Assembly (NCBI GenBank): GCA_016721925.1 | Contig: JADKHE010000001.1 | Span: 62,001 to 126,000 of the forward strand | Length of the DNA stretch: 64,000 bases | Direction of reading: 5' to 3' | DNA from: Candidatus Skiveiella danica | GTDB lineage: Bacteria > Pseudomonadota > Gammaproteobacteria > Burkholderiales > Burkholderiaceae_C | The notes under the pieces: model-generated | Told to the model about the DNA's origin: nothing | The model's input: the letters and a program-made list of their open reading frames with translations, nothing else | The model's database searches: none | Position numbers and translations under genes: made by a program | Shown: piece by piece, positions 42,765-50,809 of the stretch | Layout: each line of letters begins with the position of its first letter | Position numbering within the stretch: the first letter of the stretch is position 1

Positions 42765-44429
42765 ATGACTCTCAAAATCTGTATTGCCCAGCTCAATTTT
42801 GTGGTGGGCGATCTGGCGGGCAACGCGCAGAAGATCATCGACGCTTCCCGCACCGCCTACAACGAGGGCGCGCGTCTGGTGCTGACCCCCGAGCTGTCGA
42901 TCTGTGGCTACGCCGCAGAAGACCTGTTCCTTCGCCCGGCCTTCATTGCGGCCTGCCATGATGCCGTGAAACGGGTGGCCGACGAACTGGCGGCGCTGAA
43001 AGACCTGACGGTGGTGGTGGGCCATCCGACCGGCGGCGACCGGCGCACCCGCAGCGTGGCGGTGCAGGACCGCCTGAACGCGGCCAGTGTGCTGCGTGGC
43101 GGTGACGTGGTGGCGACCTATGCCAAGCGTGAACTGCCCAACTACCAGGTGTTTGACGAGCGGCGCTATTTCACGCCCGGTCAGGGCGTGTGCGTGTTCG
43201 AGGCCGGCGGCTTCAGGATTGGCTTGCTGATCTGCGAGGACGCCTGGTTCGAGTCGCCGGCGCGGCTGGCCAAGGAAGCGGGCGCGGAACTGCTGGCGGT
43301 CATCAACGCCTCGCCGTTTCATGTGGGCAAGGGCTACGAGCGTGAAGCCACAATGCGTGAACGGGTCCGGGAAAGCGGCCTGCCGCTGGTGTACGCGCAC
43401 CTGGTCGGTGGGCAGGACGAGGTGGTGTTCGAGGGACACTCCTTCGTCGTCGGCGTGGATGCCGAAATCGCCGGCCGGGCGCCCAGTTTTGAAGAAAAAC
43501 TGTTCTATGCCAGCGTGAAACGGTCAGTGGATGCTATCGATGTGGTAGCGGACATGGTGCCGGAGCGGGCGCTGGATGCCGACCTCTGGGATGCCCTGGT
43601 GCTGGGCGTGCGTGACTACATTGGAAAGAACGGCTTTCCGGGCGTGCTGCTGGGCTTGTCGGGCGGCATCGACTCCGCTCTGGTGCTGGCGGTGGCGGTG
43701 GATGCAATCGGGCGCGACCGGGTGCGCGCGGTGATGATGCCTTCGCCCTACACCGCGGACATCAGCTGGATCGACGCGCGCGACATGGCGGCTCGCCTGG
43801 GCGTGCGCTACGACGAGATTTCCATCCTGCCCGAGTTCGAGGCTTTCAAGGCCTCGCTGGCGCCGCAGTTCGCGGGGCTGGCGGAGGACACGACCGAGGA
43901 GAACATCCAGGCCCGCATCCGCGGCACGCTGCTGATGGCCTTGTCCAACAAGACCGGGGCGCTGGTCCTGACCACCGGCAACAAGAGCGAGATGGCCACC
44001 GGCTACTGCACGCTGTACGGGGACATGGCGGGTGGCTTCGCGGTGATCAAGGACGTGGCCAAGACGGCGGTCTTTCGTCTGGCGCGCTGGCGCAACGCCA
44101 ACGATCCCTATGGCACGGGCGCCAGTCCGATCCCCGAGCGCATCATCACCCGGCCACCCAGCGCCGAGCTGCGGCCCGACCAGAAGGACCAGGACAGCCT
44201 GCCGCCCTATGAGGTATTGGATGCCATTGTCGAGCACTACATGGAGAACGACGAAGGCATCGAGGAGATCGTGGCGCGCGGCTTTGCCCGGGCGGATGTC
44301 GAGAAGGTGACGCGCCTGATCAAGCTCAACGAATATAAGCGCCGACAGTCCCCGGTGGGGATTCGTGTGACCCATCGTAGCTTCGGCAAGGATTGGCGTT
44401 ATCCTATTACTAGCAAATTTCGCGCTTAA
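42765..44429 (+). CDS. nadE: glutamine-dependent NAD+ synthase NadE, with in-frame repeat
   Basis: A 554-aa two-domain enzyme for the last step of NAD synthesis. The N-terminal nitrilase-type glutaminase has Glu in LTPELSICGYAAEDL, Lys in YAKRELPNYQVFDE and Cys in GLLICEDAWF. The C-terminal synthetase has the P-loop LGLSGGIDSALVLAVA and LVLTTGNKSEMATGY. Residues about 242-262 (FEEKLFYASVKRSVDAIDVV) in the linker between the domains are encoded by repeat copy J. Since nadE is normally essential, the inserted peptide must be tolerated. It precedes the P-II gene by 26 nt. Confidence 0.93.
   Translation: MTLKICIAQLNFVVGDLAGNAQKIIDASRTAYNEGARLVLTPELSICGYAAEDLFLRPAFIAACHDAVKRVADELAALKDLTVVVGHPTGGDRRTRSVAVQDRLNAASVLRGGDVVATYAKRELPNYQVFDERRYFTPGQGVCVFEAGGFRIGLLICEDAWFESPARLAKEAGAELLAVINASPFHVGKGYEREATMRERVRESGLPLVYAHLVGGQDEVVFEGHSFVVGVDAEIAGRAPSFEEKLFYASVKRSVDAIDVVADMVPERALDADLWDALVLGVRDYIGKNGFPGVLLGLSGGIDSALVLAVAVDAIGRDRVRAVMMPSPYTADISWIDARDMAARLGVRYDEISILPEFEAFKASLAPQFAGLAEDTTEENIQARIRGTLLMALSNKTGALVLTTGNKSEMATGYCTLYGDMAGGFAVIKDVAKTAVFRLARWRNANDPYGTGASPIPERIITRPPSAELRPDQKDQDSLPPYEVLDAIVEHYMENDEGIEEIVARGFARADVEKVTRLIKLNEYKRRQSPVGIRVTHRSFGKDWRYPITSKFRA
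43487..43550 (+). repeat. dispersed element, copy J, translated inside nadE
   Basis: TTTTGAAGAAAAACTGTTC, then TGCCAGCGTGAAACGGTCA, then GCTATCGATGTGGTAGCG. It is read in the sense frame as YASVKRSVDAI, matching the frame used in copies G and H. Confidence 0.78.
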
Positions 44430-44455
44430 TTTGAACTTGCAGCAGGAAAAGAACC

Positions 44456-44794
44456 ATGAAACAGATCACCGCCGTCATCAAGCCCTTCAAGCTCGAGGAA
44501 GTTCGCGAGGCGCTCGCCGGGTGCGGCGTCACCGGGTTGACCGTTACCGAAGTCAAGGGTTTTGGCCGCCAGAAGGGTCACACTGAGCTTTACCGTGGCG
44601 CGGAATACGTGGTCGATTTTCTGCCCAAGGTGAAGGTGGAGGTCGTGGTCAAGAGCGAGGATGTTGACCGCTGCGTGGAGGCTATCGTGTCGGCGGCTCG
44701 TACCGGCAAGATCGGCGACGGCAAGATCTTCATCACCGCTGTGGAACGCGTGGTGCGCATCCGCACCGGCGAAGAGAACGAAACCGCCGTCTGA
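44456..44794 (+). CDS. glnB: nitrogen regulatory P-II protein (GlnB/GlnK)
   Basis: A 112-aa trimeric signal protein reporting glutamine and 2-oxoglutarate status. It starts MKQITAVIKPFKLEEVREAL and has the T-loop with the uridylylation site Tyr51 (YRGAEYVVDF), the B-loop TGKIGDGKIF and the C-terminal VVRIRTGE. It lies 26 nt after nadE, a glutamine-consuming enzyme, so the two may be cotranscribed. GlnB and GlnK cannot be told apart from sequence alone. Confidence 0.93.
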   Translation: MKQITAVIKPFKLEEVREALAGCGVTGLTVTEVKGFGRQKGHTELYRGAEYVVDFLPKVKVEVVVKSEDVDRCVEAIVSAARTGKIGDGKIFITAVERVVRIRTGEENETAV

Positions 44795-44830
44795 GCGGGT
44801 TTGTCCTGAGGAGTGGCCTGCGCCGCGCCC

Positions 44831-45415
44831 TCAGATCTGGTCCAGATGGGACTCGGGCGCCAGACCGGCGGCTTGCACCAGTTCACGCAGCAAGTCCTCG
44901 GCCTGGTCGCCGATGCGGATCAGGCCCATCTGCCAGTCGCCCATGAAGCCCTGTGTCACGGTGGACTGCAGGAAGGTGACGAGCAGATCATAGTAGCCAT
45001 TCTGGTTCAGCAGCCCGACCGGTTTGTCGTGATAGCCCAGTTGGCGCCAGGTCCAGACTTCAAAGAATTCCTCGAACGTGCCGATGCCCCCGGGAAGGGC
45101 CAGAAAGGCATCCGCATGCTCGGCCATCAGGCGCTTGCGTTCGTGCATCGTATCGACAATGTGCAGTTCGCTGCAGTCGTTGTTGGCCCATTCCTTCTCG
45201 ACCAGCGCCTTGGGGATCACACCGACCACACGGCCACCCGCTTCAAGGGTGGCTGCGGCCACGATGCCCATCAGGCCGTTCTTGCCGCCGCCGTAAACGA
45301 GCTGGCCGCCGCGCGCGCCAATCCAGTGCCCGACGGCCCGGGCTGTCGTCGCAAAGTCGGGGCTGGCACCGGGTTTGGATCCACAGTACACACAGACGGA
45401 AAAAGTTGGAGTCAT
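44831..45415 (-). CDS. LOG family protein (TIGR00730), cytokinin riboside monophosphate phosphoribohydrolase-like
   Basis: A 194-aa Rossmann-like protein of the LOG family. It has VCVYCGSKPG at the N-terminus, LVYGGGKNGLMGIVA, and the signature PGGIGTFEEFFEVWTW with the catalytic Arg/Glu region. Family members hydrolyse nucleoside 5'-monophosphates, including cytokinin ribotides. It is convergent with the P-II gene. The role in this organism is unknown. Confidence 0.9.
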   Translation of the reverse strand: MTPTFSVCVYCGSKPGASPDFATTARAVGHWIGARGGQLVYGGGKNGLMGIVAAATLEAGGRVVGVIPKALVEKEWANNDCSELHIVDTMHERKRLMAEHADAFLALPGGIGTFEEFFEVWTWRQLGYHDKPVGLLNQNGYYDLLVTFLQSTVTQGFMGDWQMGLIRIGDQAEDLLRELVQAAGLAPESHLDQI

Positions 45416-45577
45416 GAGCGGGTTTCAGGTCAAGGGCGTTCGGCATTCGCGATCGGCTGAATTCGCCATCAAACGTACTGCGGACGAGTCTGAGCGGGCG
45501 GCCTTTCGGGTGCTGGAAAAATGGCGTGACGTCGGCTGAAACCGATTGTCACCGATGGCCGCGGTGTGACGCAGGGC

Positions 45578-46126
45578 TCAGTTCCCTGCAGGCCGCGTCG
45601 AAACGAGCCGGGTGCCGGCCAGAACGTCATGCCAGAACTGCTGCTGTGGGTGAAAGCGACTCAGCAAAGCCCAGACGGCGATCCAGCCAAAGGTCAGGAC
45701 GGCCATCTCACCGCCGCTGAGACCAAAGGGCGCGACAGCGGCAAGCGGTGGCAGAAACCAGATCCAGCTCAGGAGATAACGCAGCAGCGCACGCTTTTGC
45801 GACACCGGCATTCCGCTGCGGTCGACCAGGCGGATGTGCCAGGTCTTCATGGCCAACGTCTGTCCGCGTGCCCAGAACCAGGTGAAATAGATGCCGAAGA
45901 CGACGAAAAGGAAGGCTTGCAAGGGATGGCGGTTGTCCAGCGCGTGACGGGTCTGGGTCAGCGTGCCAAACAGGTAACCGGCGATGAACACGACGCCGAA
46001 CATCAGCATGCCTTCGTAGAGCCAGCAGGCCATGCGGCGACCCAGGCCGGGCGCCATCAGGGGTGCTGATTCGAAAGGTGCCGCCTCCGGTGTCCCGGAC
46101 TTGCTGACGTCGGTTGAGGCGCGCAT
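45578..46126 (-). CDS. RDD family membrane protein
   Basis: A 182-aa RDD-domain protein with GLGRRMACWLYEGMLMFGV at the first helix, TWFWARGQTLAMKTWHIRLVD containing the family's conserved charged residues, and about four helices in total. RDD proteins are poorly understood; some act in ion transport. It is the last gene after sigma factor-DUF3619-DUF3106 on the same strand, 24 nt after DUF3106. Confidence 0.87.
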   Translation of the reverse strand: MRASTDVSKSGTPEAAPFESAPLMAPGLGRRMACWLYEGMLMFGVVFIAGYLFGTLTQTRHALDNRHPLQAFLFVVFGIYFTWFWARGQTLAMKTWHIRLVDRSGMPVSQKRALLRYLLSWIWFLPPLAAVAPFGLSGGEMAVLTFGWIAVWALLSRFHPQQQFWHDVLAGTRLVSTRPAGN

Positions 46127-46150
46127 GAAGGCGGACGTGGACCGGCCGCT

Positions 46151-46930
46151 TCAGGGCGCGCTGGCGACCTTGCGTGGCAGCAGGGTCTTCTGGTCGATCT
46201 GGCGGGGCGCGCTGGCGGCGCGGGCCGCAGCCGGTGAGGTGCCCGAGGCTCCGCCCCGTGGTGGATTGGCGTTCGGGGTCGTTGCGAGCTTGGTTGCCGG
46301 CACTGGCTTGAGCGCCGGCGCGGCGCCAGGTGGGCGCGATGGCGCGCCAGCCGCCAGTTTGCGCTTCTCCTCGGGGCTCAATGCCTGGTAGGCCTCCCAT
46401 GTCGCGCGCTTTTCTTCGGCGGGAACCTGGGTGGTTTCGCCAAAGTTCAGGCGAGCCTGTGTTCGCTGCTTGGGGCTCAAGGCCGCCCACTCACTCATGC
46501 GGCTGTGCAGTTTGGCCTGCTCGGCGGGTGTCATGGAACCGAAATTCTTGGAGACAGCCAGCCACTTGCGCTTCTGGGGTTCGTCGATGCTGTTCCAGTT
46601 CGCCGCCAGTGGCTTGAGCGCCTGTTGCTGCGGTGCGCTCAATTCGTTCCACGCTTTGGGCGGTGCCACAGGCGATGTGGCCGCTGGCGTGAAGGCGCGG
46701 GACGATGCGGCGCTTGCGGCAGGCAGGGGACTACGGGCCGGCAGATTCTGGCTGGCAGTCGCCGCAGCGGGCGCCGCAAGACCTGGCAGCGCAGGCGCCG
46801 GTGCCTGCTGGGTGAGTACGGCAGGGGGAGTTCCTTCGGAAGCCGGCTGGGCCCAGCCCAAAGTAAGCCCCCCCGTCATTGAAGCGAGAAATACCAGAAA
46901 GAGGCGGGAGCTCGGAAGCGCGATCGTCAT
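46151..46930 (-). CDS. DUF3106 protein, exported, with repeated helical motifs
   Basis: A 259-aa protein. A signal peptide (LFLVFLASMTGGLTLGWA) is followed by a Pro/Ala-rich stretch and then a helical region with repeats of the form W..LS..Q...L (KAWNELSAPQQQALKPLAAN, SEWAALSPKQRTQARLNF, EAYQALSPEEKRKLAAG). The spacing recalls periplasmic LTxxQ proteins of the CpxP type (my comparison). The C-terminus is Pro/Ala-rich. It lies 19 nt after DUF3619. A periplasmic stress sensor for the sigma factor is inferred. Confidence 0.85.
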   Translation of the reverse strand: MTIALPSSRLFLVFLASMTGGLTLGWAQPASEGTPPAVLTQQAPAPALPGLAAPAAATASQNLPARSPLPAASAASSRAFTPAATSPVAPPKAWNELSAPQQQALKPLAANWNSIDEPQKRKWLAVSKNFGSMTPAEQAKLHSRMSEWAALSPKQRTQARLNFGETTQVPAEEKRATWEAYQALSPEEKRKLAAGAPSRPPGAAPALKPVPATKLATTPNANPPRGGASGTSPAAARAASAPRQIDQKTLLPRKVASAP

Positions 46931-46949
46931 CGGACGTTACCGCCTGTCC

Positions 46950-47402
46950 TCATTCGGACGCGGTGCGGTGAGCGGCCGACTTCAAGTACTGGATGAATCC
47001 GGAATCGGCGTATGCCGCAGGAGGAAGGTCGTCGGTCAGCAAGGCGGTATCCACTTCGGCCACCTCATTGGCGCGGTCTTCGTTCTGAATCCCGTTGATG
47101 AGCACCAGACCGGCAACCAGCGCAACCAGCGGCAAGACAGACGCCATGCGACTCCAGATACTCCAGCCTTCATCTCCGAAAGTGAGCGCCGCGGCGCCAC
47201 CGGAAGACGAAACACTCGTCGCAAGACGGGACTGTACGACCGGCGCACGTTTGCGTTGGGCGACAGCCTGCAACCGGGCAACGCGCAGGCGCTCGGAGAT
47301 ATCGTGCGGCAACTGCGCCGACCCTTGCGAAAGACGGGCAGCGACCTTCACGCCATAGCGATCCATCAGGACTTCAGCTTGGTGATGGAGAGAATAAGTC
47401 AT
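46950..47402 (-). CDS. DUF3619 protein, probable membrane anti-sigma factor
   Basis: A 150-aa protein: a cytoplasmic N-terminal part (about 1-75, DRYGVKVAARLSQGSAQLPH), one transmembrane helix (about 86-104, VLPLVALVAGLVLINGI) and a short periplasmic tail. This one-helix topology, directly after and overlapping an ECF sigma gene by 4 nt, is what anti-sigma factors look like. The DUF3619 family has no assigned function that I know of. Confidence 0.85.
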   Translation of the reverse strand: MTYSLHHQAEVLMDRYGVKVAARLSQGSAQLPHDISERLRVARLQAVAQRKRAPVVQSRLATSVSSSGGAAALTFGDEGWSIWSRMASVLPLVALVAGLVLINGIQNEDRANEVAEVDTALLTDDLPPAAYADSGFIQYLKSAAHRTASE

Positions 47403-47965
47403 GGTTGTATCCCTTTCGCCTTCAGCGCCGTGCTGAGGGCCAGAACCGCACGGGAGCAGTGTGTCTTGACACTGCCCTCGGAGCAGCCCATGGCCGCGGC
47501 AGTTTCCGCCACGTCCATATCCTCCCAGTAACGCATGAGGAAGGCTTCGCGTTGACGCGCAGGCAACTTCATGATTTCGTCTTCAATTTCGTGAAAGGTC
47601 TGGGCGCGGCGGGTGCTGTCCTCGGCACTTTCGACCTGTTGCGAGTCGTCAACTCCGGAAAAAGTTTCAAGAAGATCAAATTCGCCATCTTCCGATGCCG
47701 ATTCGAAGTCTCCAAGGTTCGAGAAGAGAGCGCTGCGGGTCTTTTGGCGGCGAAACCAGTCGAGTGTGCAATTCGACAGGATGCGCTGAAACAGCATGGG
47801 CAACTCAGATGCGGGCTTGTCCCCGTAGTGTTCGGCCAGCTTCATCATGCTGTCCTGAACGATGTCCAGCGCCGACTCCTCGTTGCGAACGTGATACACC
47901 GAACGCTTGAAAGCTCGTTTTTCGACGCTTTTCAGGAAGTCGTTGAGTTCTTGTTCGGTTGCCAA
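47399..47965 (-). CDS. ECF-type RNA polymerase sigma factor
   Basis: A 188-aa sigma-70 family factor. Region 2 is VYHVRNEESALDIVQDSMMK plus ELPMLFQRILSNCTLDWFRR, an acidic linker follows (about 84-122), and region 4 is LPARQREAFLMRYWEDMDVA with GCSEGSVKTHCSRAVLAL. The start is placed at the TTG at 47965 (ATEQELNDFLKSVEKRAF), which fits the family N-terminus; a TTG at 48019 is the upstream alternative. It heads the sigma-DUF3619-DUF3106-RDD operon. Confidence 0.88.
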   Translation of the reverse strand: MATEQELNDFLKSVEKRAFKRSVYHVRNEESALDIVQDSMMKLAEHYGDKPASELPMLFQRILSNCTLDWFRRQKTRSALFSNLGDFESASEDGEFDLLETFSGVDDSQQVESAEDSTRRAQTFHEIEDEIMKLPARQREAFLMRYWEDMDVAETAAAMGCSEGSVKTHCSRAVLALSTALKAKGIQP

Positions 47966-48083
47966 GGGTCTGGTGGAGGGGGTTGTATCGCAGCTTCCTG
48001 AGTCAGGGCGAAGCCGCAATGGCCCTGGCCGGAATCTGAACAGGTGGGGATTATCTCATTTCATAAAGAAAAACCGTCATGTT

Positions 48084-48113
48084 TTGGTGCCCGTGATGTT
48101 GCAGTGCGATAAT
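48084..48113 (+). promoter_or_regulatory. possible sigma70 promoter of the ilv operon
   Basis: TTGGTG (48084-48089) and GATAAT (48108-48113) are separated by 18 nt. It would give a leader of about 145 nt before ilvB. I did not find a Leu/Ile/Val-rich leader peptide or a clear attenuator in that leader. Nothing else is visible in the 299 bp between the sigma factor gene and ilvB. Confidence 0.4.
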
Positions 48114-48264
48114 GCGCCTTGCAAATCAAAATGCAAACGGGTCACGGTCCGGCGGAGCAAGCAGCACGCCCATGTCCCTGGCCTCAAGTTCCGACGTAAC
48201 TTCACAAGAGTCAATCGAAGGGGCACCCAAGGTTTTTCGTCAGAGAAATTCACAAAGGTTGAAA

Positions 48265-50043
48265 ATGGAAATCACCAAAGCCGAAATGGCATCCGCAGCG
48301 GCCGCATCTGCCGGCGCATCCACCCCCGAACTCCGCGGTGCGGAAATCCTCGTCAAGTCACTGCAGGCCGAAGGCGTCAAGTACGTCTGGGGCTATCCGG
48401 GCGGTGCCGTACTCCATATCTACGACGCCTTCTTCAAGCAAGACACCATCCAGCATGTCCTCGTGCGCCACGAACAGGCTGCGGTCCATGCGGCAGACGG
48501 CTATGCCCGCGCGACAGGCGATGTTGGCGTAGCGCTGGTTACATCCGGTCCTGGCGTGACCAATGCCGTCACGGGAATTGCCACGGCCTACATGGACAGC
48601 ATTCCGATGGTCATCATTTCGGGCCAGGTCCCCACGGCGGCGATCGGCCAGGACGCTTTCCAGGAGTGCGATACGGTCGGAATCACCCGACCCGTCGTCA
48701 AGCACAACTTCCTGGTCAAGGACGTGCGCCAACTGGCGGATGTCATGAAAAAGGCGTTTCACATTGCACGCACTGGCCGTCCAGGCCCTGTGGTGGTGGA
48801 CATCCCGAAAGACGTCTCTTTCAACAAGACGCCGTATGCGGGCTATCCCGAATCCGTGGAGATGCGCTCGTACAACCCGGTGCGCAAAGGGCACGGCGGC
48901 CAGATCCGCAAGGCCTTGCAGTTGCTGATGTCGGCCAAGCGCCCATACATCTATACCGGCGGTGGCGTACTGCTCAGCAATGCCACGCAGGAACTGCGTA
49001 CCCTGGTGGACATGCTGGGTTACCCGGTCACCAACACGCTCATGGGTCTTGGTGCGTATCCCGCCTCGGATCGCAAGTTCCTGGGCATGCTGGGCATGCA
49101 CGGCACGATCGAGGCCAACAACACGATGCAGCACTGCGACGTGTTGCTGGCGGTGGGTGCCCGTTTTGACGACCGCGTGATCGGCAATCCGAAGCATTTC
49201 GCCCAGAACGAACGCAAGATCATCCATATCGATATCGATCCTTCCAGCATCTCCAAGCGGGTGAAGGTGGATGTGCCCATCGTCGGCGACGTCAAGGATG
49301 TGCTGGTCGAGTTGATCTCGATGATCCGCGAGGGATCGCTCAAGCCGGACGCTCACGCGCTCAAGGGCTGGTGGGAAACGATCGAGGGCTGGCGCGCGCG
49401 CGATTGCCTGAAATACGACCGGGGCAACAACGACGTCATCAAGCCGCAATATGTCGTCGAGACACTCTGGGAGATGACCAAGGACGAGGACGCGTACATC
49501 ACCTCGGATGTCGGCCAGCACCAGATGTGGGCCGCGCAGTATTACCGGTTTGACCGGCCCCGCCGCTGGATCAACTCCGGCGGACTTGGCACCATGGGAG
49601 TCGGAATTCCCTATGCCATGGGGATCAAGTTGGCACGACCCGAGAGCGAGGTGTTCTGCGTCACCGGTGAAGGTTCGGTGCAGATGTGCATCCAGGAACT
49701 GTCGACCTGCTTGCAGTACAACACGCCGATCAAGATCCTGGCCTTGAACAATCGTTATCTGGGCATGGTTCGCCAGTGGCAGGAGATCGAATACTCTGGC
49801 CGCTACAGCCACAGCTACATGGATGCACTGCCGAACTTCGTGAAGCTGGCCGAGGCTTATGGGCACGTCGGCATGCTGATCGAGCGTCCGCAGGATGTGG
49901 AAGGCGCCCTGCGCGAAGCACGCAAGCTGAAGGACCGCACGGTGTTCATGGATTTCCGCACCGACCCCACCGAAAACGTCTTCCCGATGGTCAAGGCGGG
50001 CAAGGGCATCACCGAAATGCTGCTGGGGGCGGAAGACCTCTGA
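48265..50043 (+). CDS. ilvB: acetolactate synthase large (catalytic) subunit
   Basis: A 592-aa thiamine-diphosphate enzyme for the first common step of valine, leucine and isoleucine synthesis. The catalytic Glu is in VLVRHEQAAVHAADGYARA, the SGPGVTNAVTGIATAYMDS stretch follows, and the ThDP motif is GEGSVQMCIQEL...NNRYLGMVRQW; Gly-Glu replaces the commoner Gly-Asp. ATG 48265 follows AAAGGTTG and gives a normal N-terminal extension (MEITKAEMASAAAA). It is followed by ilvH and ilvC. Confidence 0.95.
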   Translation: MEITKAEMASAAAASAGASTPELRGAEILVKSLQAEGVKYVWGYPGGAVLHIYDAFFKQDTIQHVLVRHEQAAVHAADGYARATGDVGVALVTSGPGVTNAVTGIATAYMDSIPMVIISGQVPTAAIGQDAFQECDTVGITRPVVKHNFLVKDVRQLADVMKKAFHIARTGRPGPVVVDIPKDVSFNKTPYAGYPESVEMRSYNPVRKGHGGQIRKALQLLMSAKRPYIYTGGGVLLSNATQELRTLVDMLGYPVTNTLMGLGAYPASDRKFLGMLGMHGTIEANNTMQHCDVLLAVGARFDDRVIGNPKHFAQNERKIIHIDIDPSSISKRVKVDVPIVGDVKDVLVELISMIREGSLKPDAHALKGWWETIEGWRARDCLKYDRGNNDVIKPQYVVETLWEMTKDEDAYITSDVGQHQMWAAQYYRFDRPRRWINSGGLGTMGVGIPYAMGIKLARPESEVFCVTGEGSVQMCIQELSTCLQYNTPIKILALNNRYLGMVRQWQEIEYSGRYSHSYMDALPNFVKLAEAYGHVGMLIERPQDVEGALREARKLKDRTVFMDFRTDPTENVFPMVKAGKGITEMLLGAEDL

Positions 50044-50188
50044 ACGACTGATCGGCAGGTCCGCGGCGGCGTTCGCCGCGGCTCATGCATCCAATCGAAC
50101 CATCACCCATCCTATTGACGAATCTATTGCCCGCCAAGCCTGTGCATTACCGTGCACGGGGGAGGGCGGCGAAAAGAGGAATCGCATC

Positions 50189-50680
50189 ATGAAACACATC
50201 ATTGCAGTTTTGCTTGAAAACGAGGCCGGCGCGCTGTCGCGCGTGGTGGGGCTGTTTTCTGCCCGTGGCTACAACATCGAATCCTTGACCGTCGCGCCCA
50301 CCGAGGATCCCAGCCTCTCGCGCATGACGATCCAGACCACCGGGTCGGATGACGTGATCGAGCAGATCACCAAGCACCTGAACCGCTTGATTGAAGTGGT
50401 CAAGGTCGTGGACCTGACCGAAGGGGCCTACACCGAGCGCGAGCTCATGATGGTGAAGGTCCGCGCAGTGGGCAAGGAGCGCGAAGAGATGAAGCGCATG
50501 GCCGACATCTTCCGGGGCCGCGTCATCGACGTCACCGAAAAAAGCTACACCATCGAGCTCACCGGGGACCAGTCGAAGAACGACGCTTTCCTCGAAGCCA
50601 TCGACCGCAGCGCCATCCTGGAGACCGTTCGCACGGGCTCCAGCGGCATCGGACGGGGTGAGAGAATCCTTCGCGTCTGA
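50189..50680 (+). CDS. ilvH: acetolactate synthase small (regulatory) subunit
   Basis: A 163-aa regulatory subunit. An N-terminal ACT domain (about 3-75, HIIAVLLENEAGALSRVVGL and GYNIESLTVAPTEDPSLSRM) binds valine for feedback inhibition, followed by the C-terminal ALS_ss domain (about 83-160, ELMMVKVRAVGKEREEMKRM). An inverted repeat GTGCATTACCGTGCAC lies in the 145-bp gap upstream. Confidence 0.95.
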   Translation: MKHIIAVLLENEAGALSRVVGLFSARGYNIESLTVAPTEDPSLSRMTIQTTGSDDVIEQITKHLNRLIEVVKVVDLTEGAYTERELMMVKVRAVGKEREEMKRMADIFRGRVIDVTEKSYTIELTGDQSKNDAFLEAIDRSAILETVRTGSSGIGRGERILRV

Positions 50681-50703
50681 CTTTTTCAGGGCTCAGCCTT
50701 TGC

Positions 50704-50778
50704 CCGTTCGGGCTGTGCCTGTCGAAGCCCTGCGCAAGCAGGGCGCCGGGAGCCCTTCGACAGGCTCGCAACGAACGG
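50704..50778. repeat. REP-like inverted repeat between ilvH and ilvC
   Basis: CCGTTCG...GCCTGTCGAAG on the left pairs with CTTCGACAGGC...CGAACGG on the right; inner arms CCCTGC/GCAGGG extend the structure. Outer boundaries are 50704 and 50778. This is the widespread CTTCGACAGGCTC-type intergenic palindrome. It would form a long hairpin in the ilv mRNA and may affect stability between ilvH and ilvC. Confidence 0.85.
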
Positions 50779-50809
50779 TTTCCATCATCAAATCCTCTGG
50801 AGCAAGACC

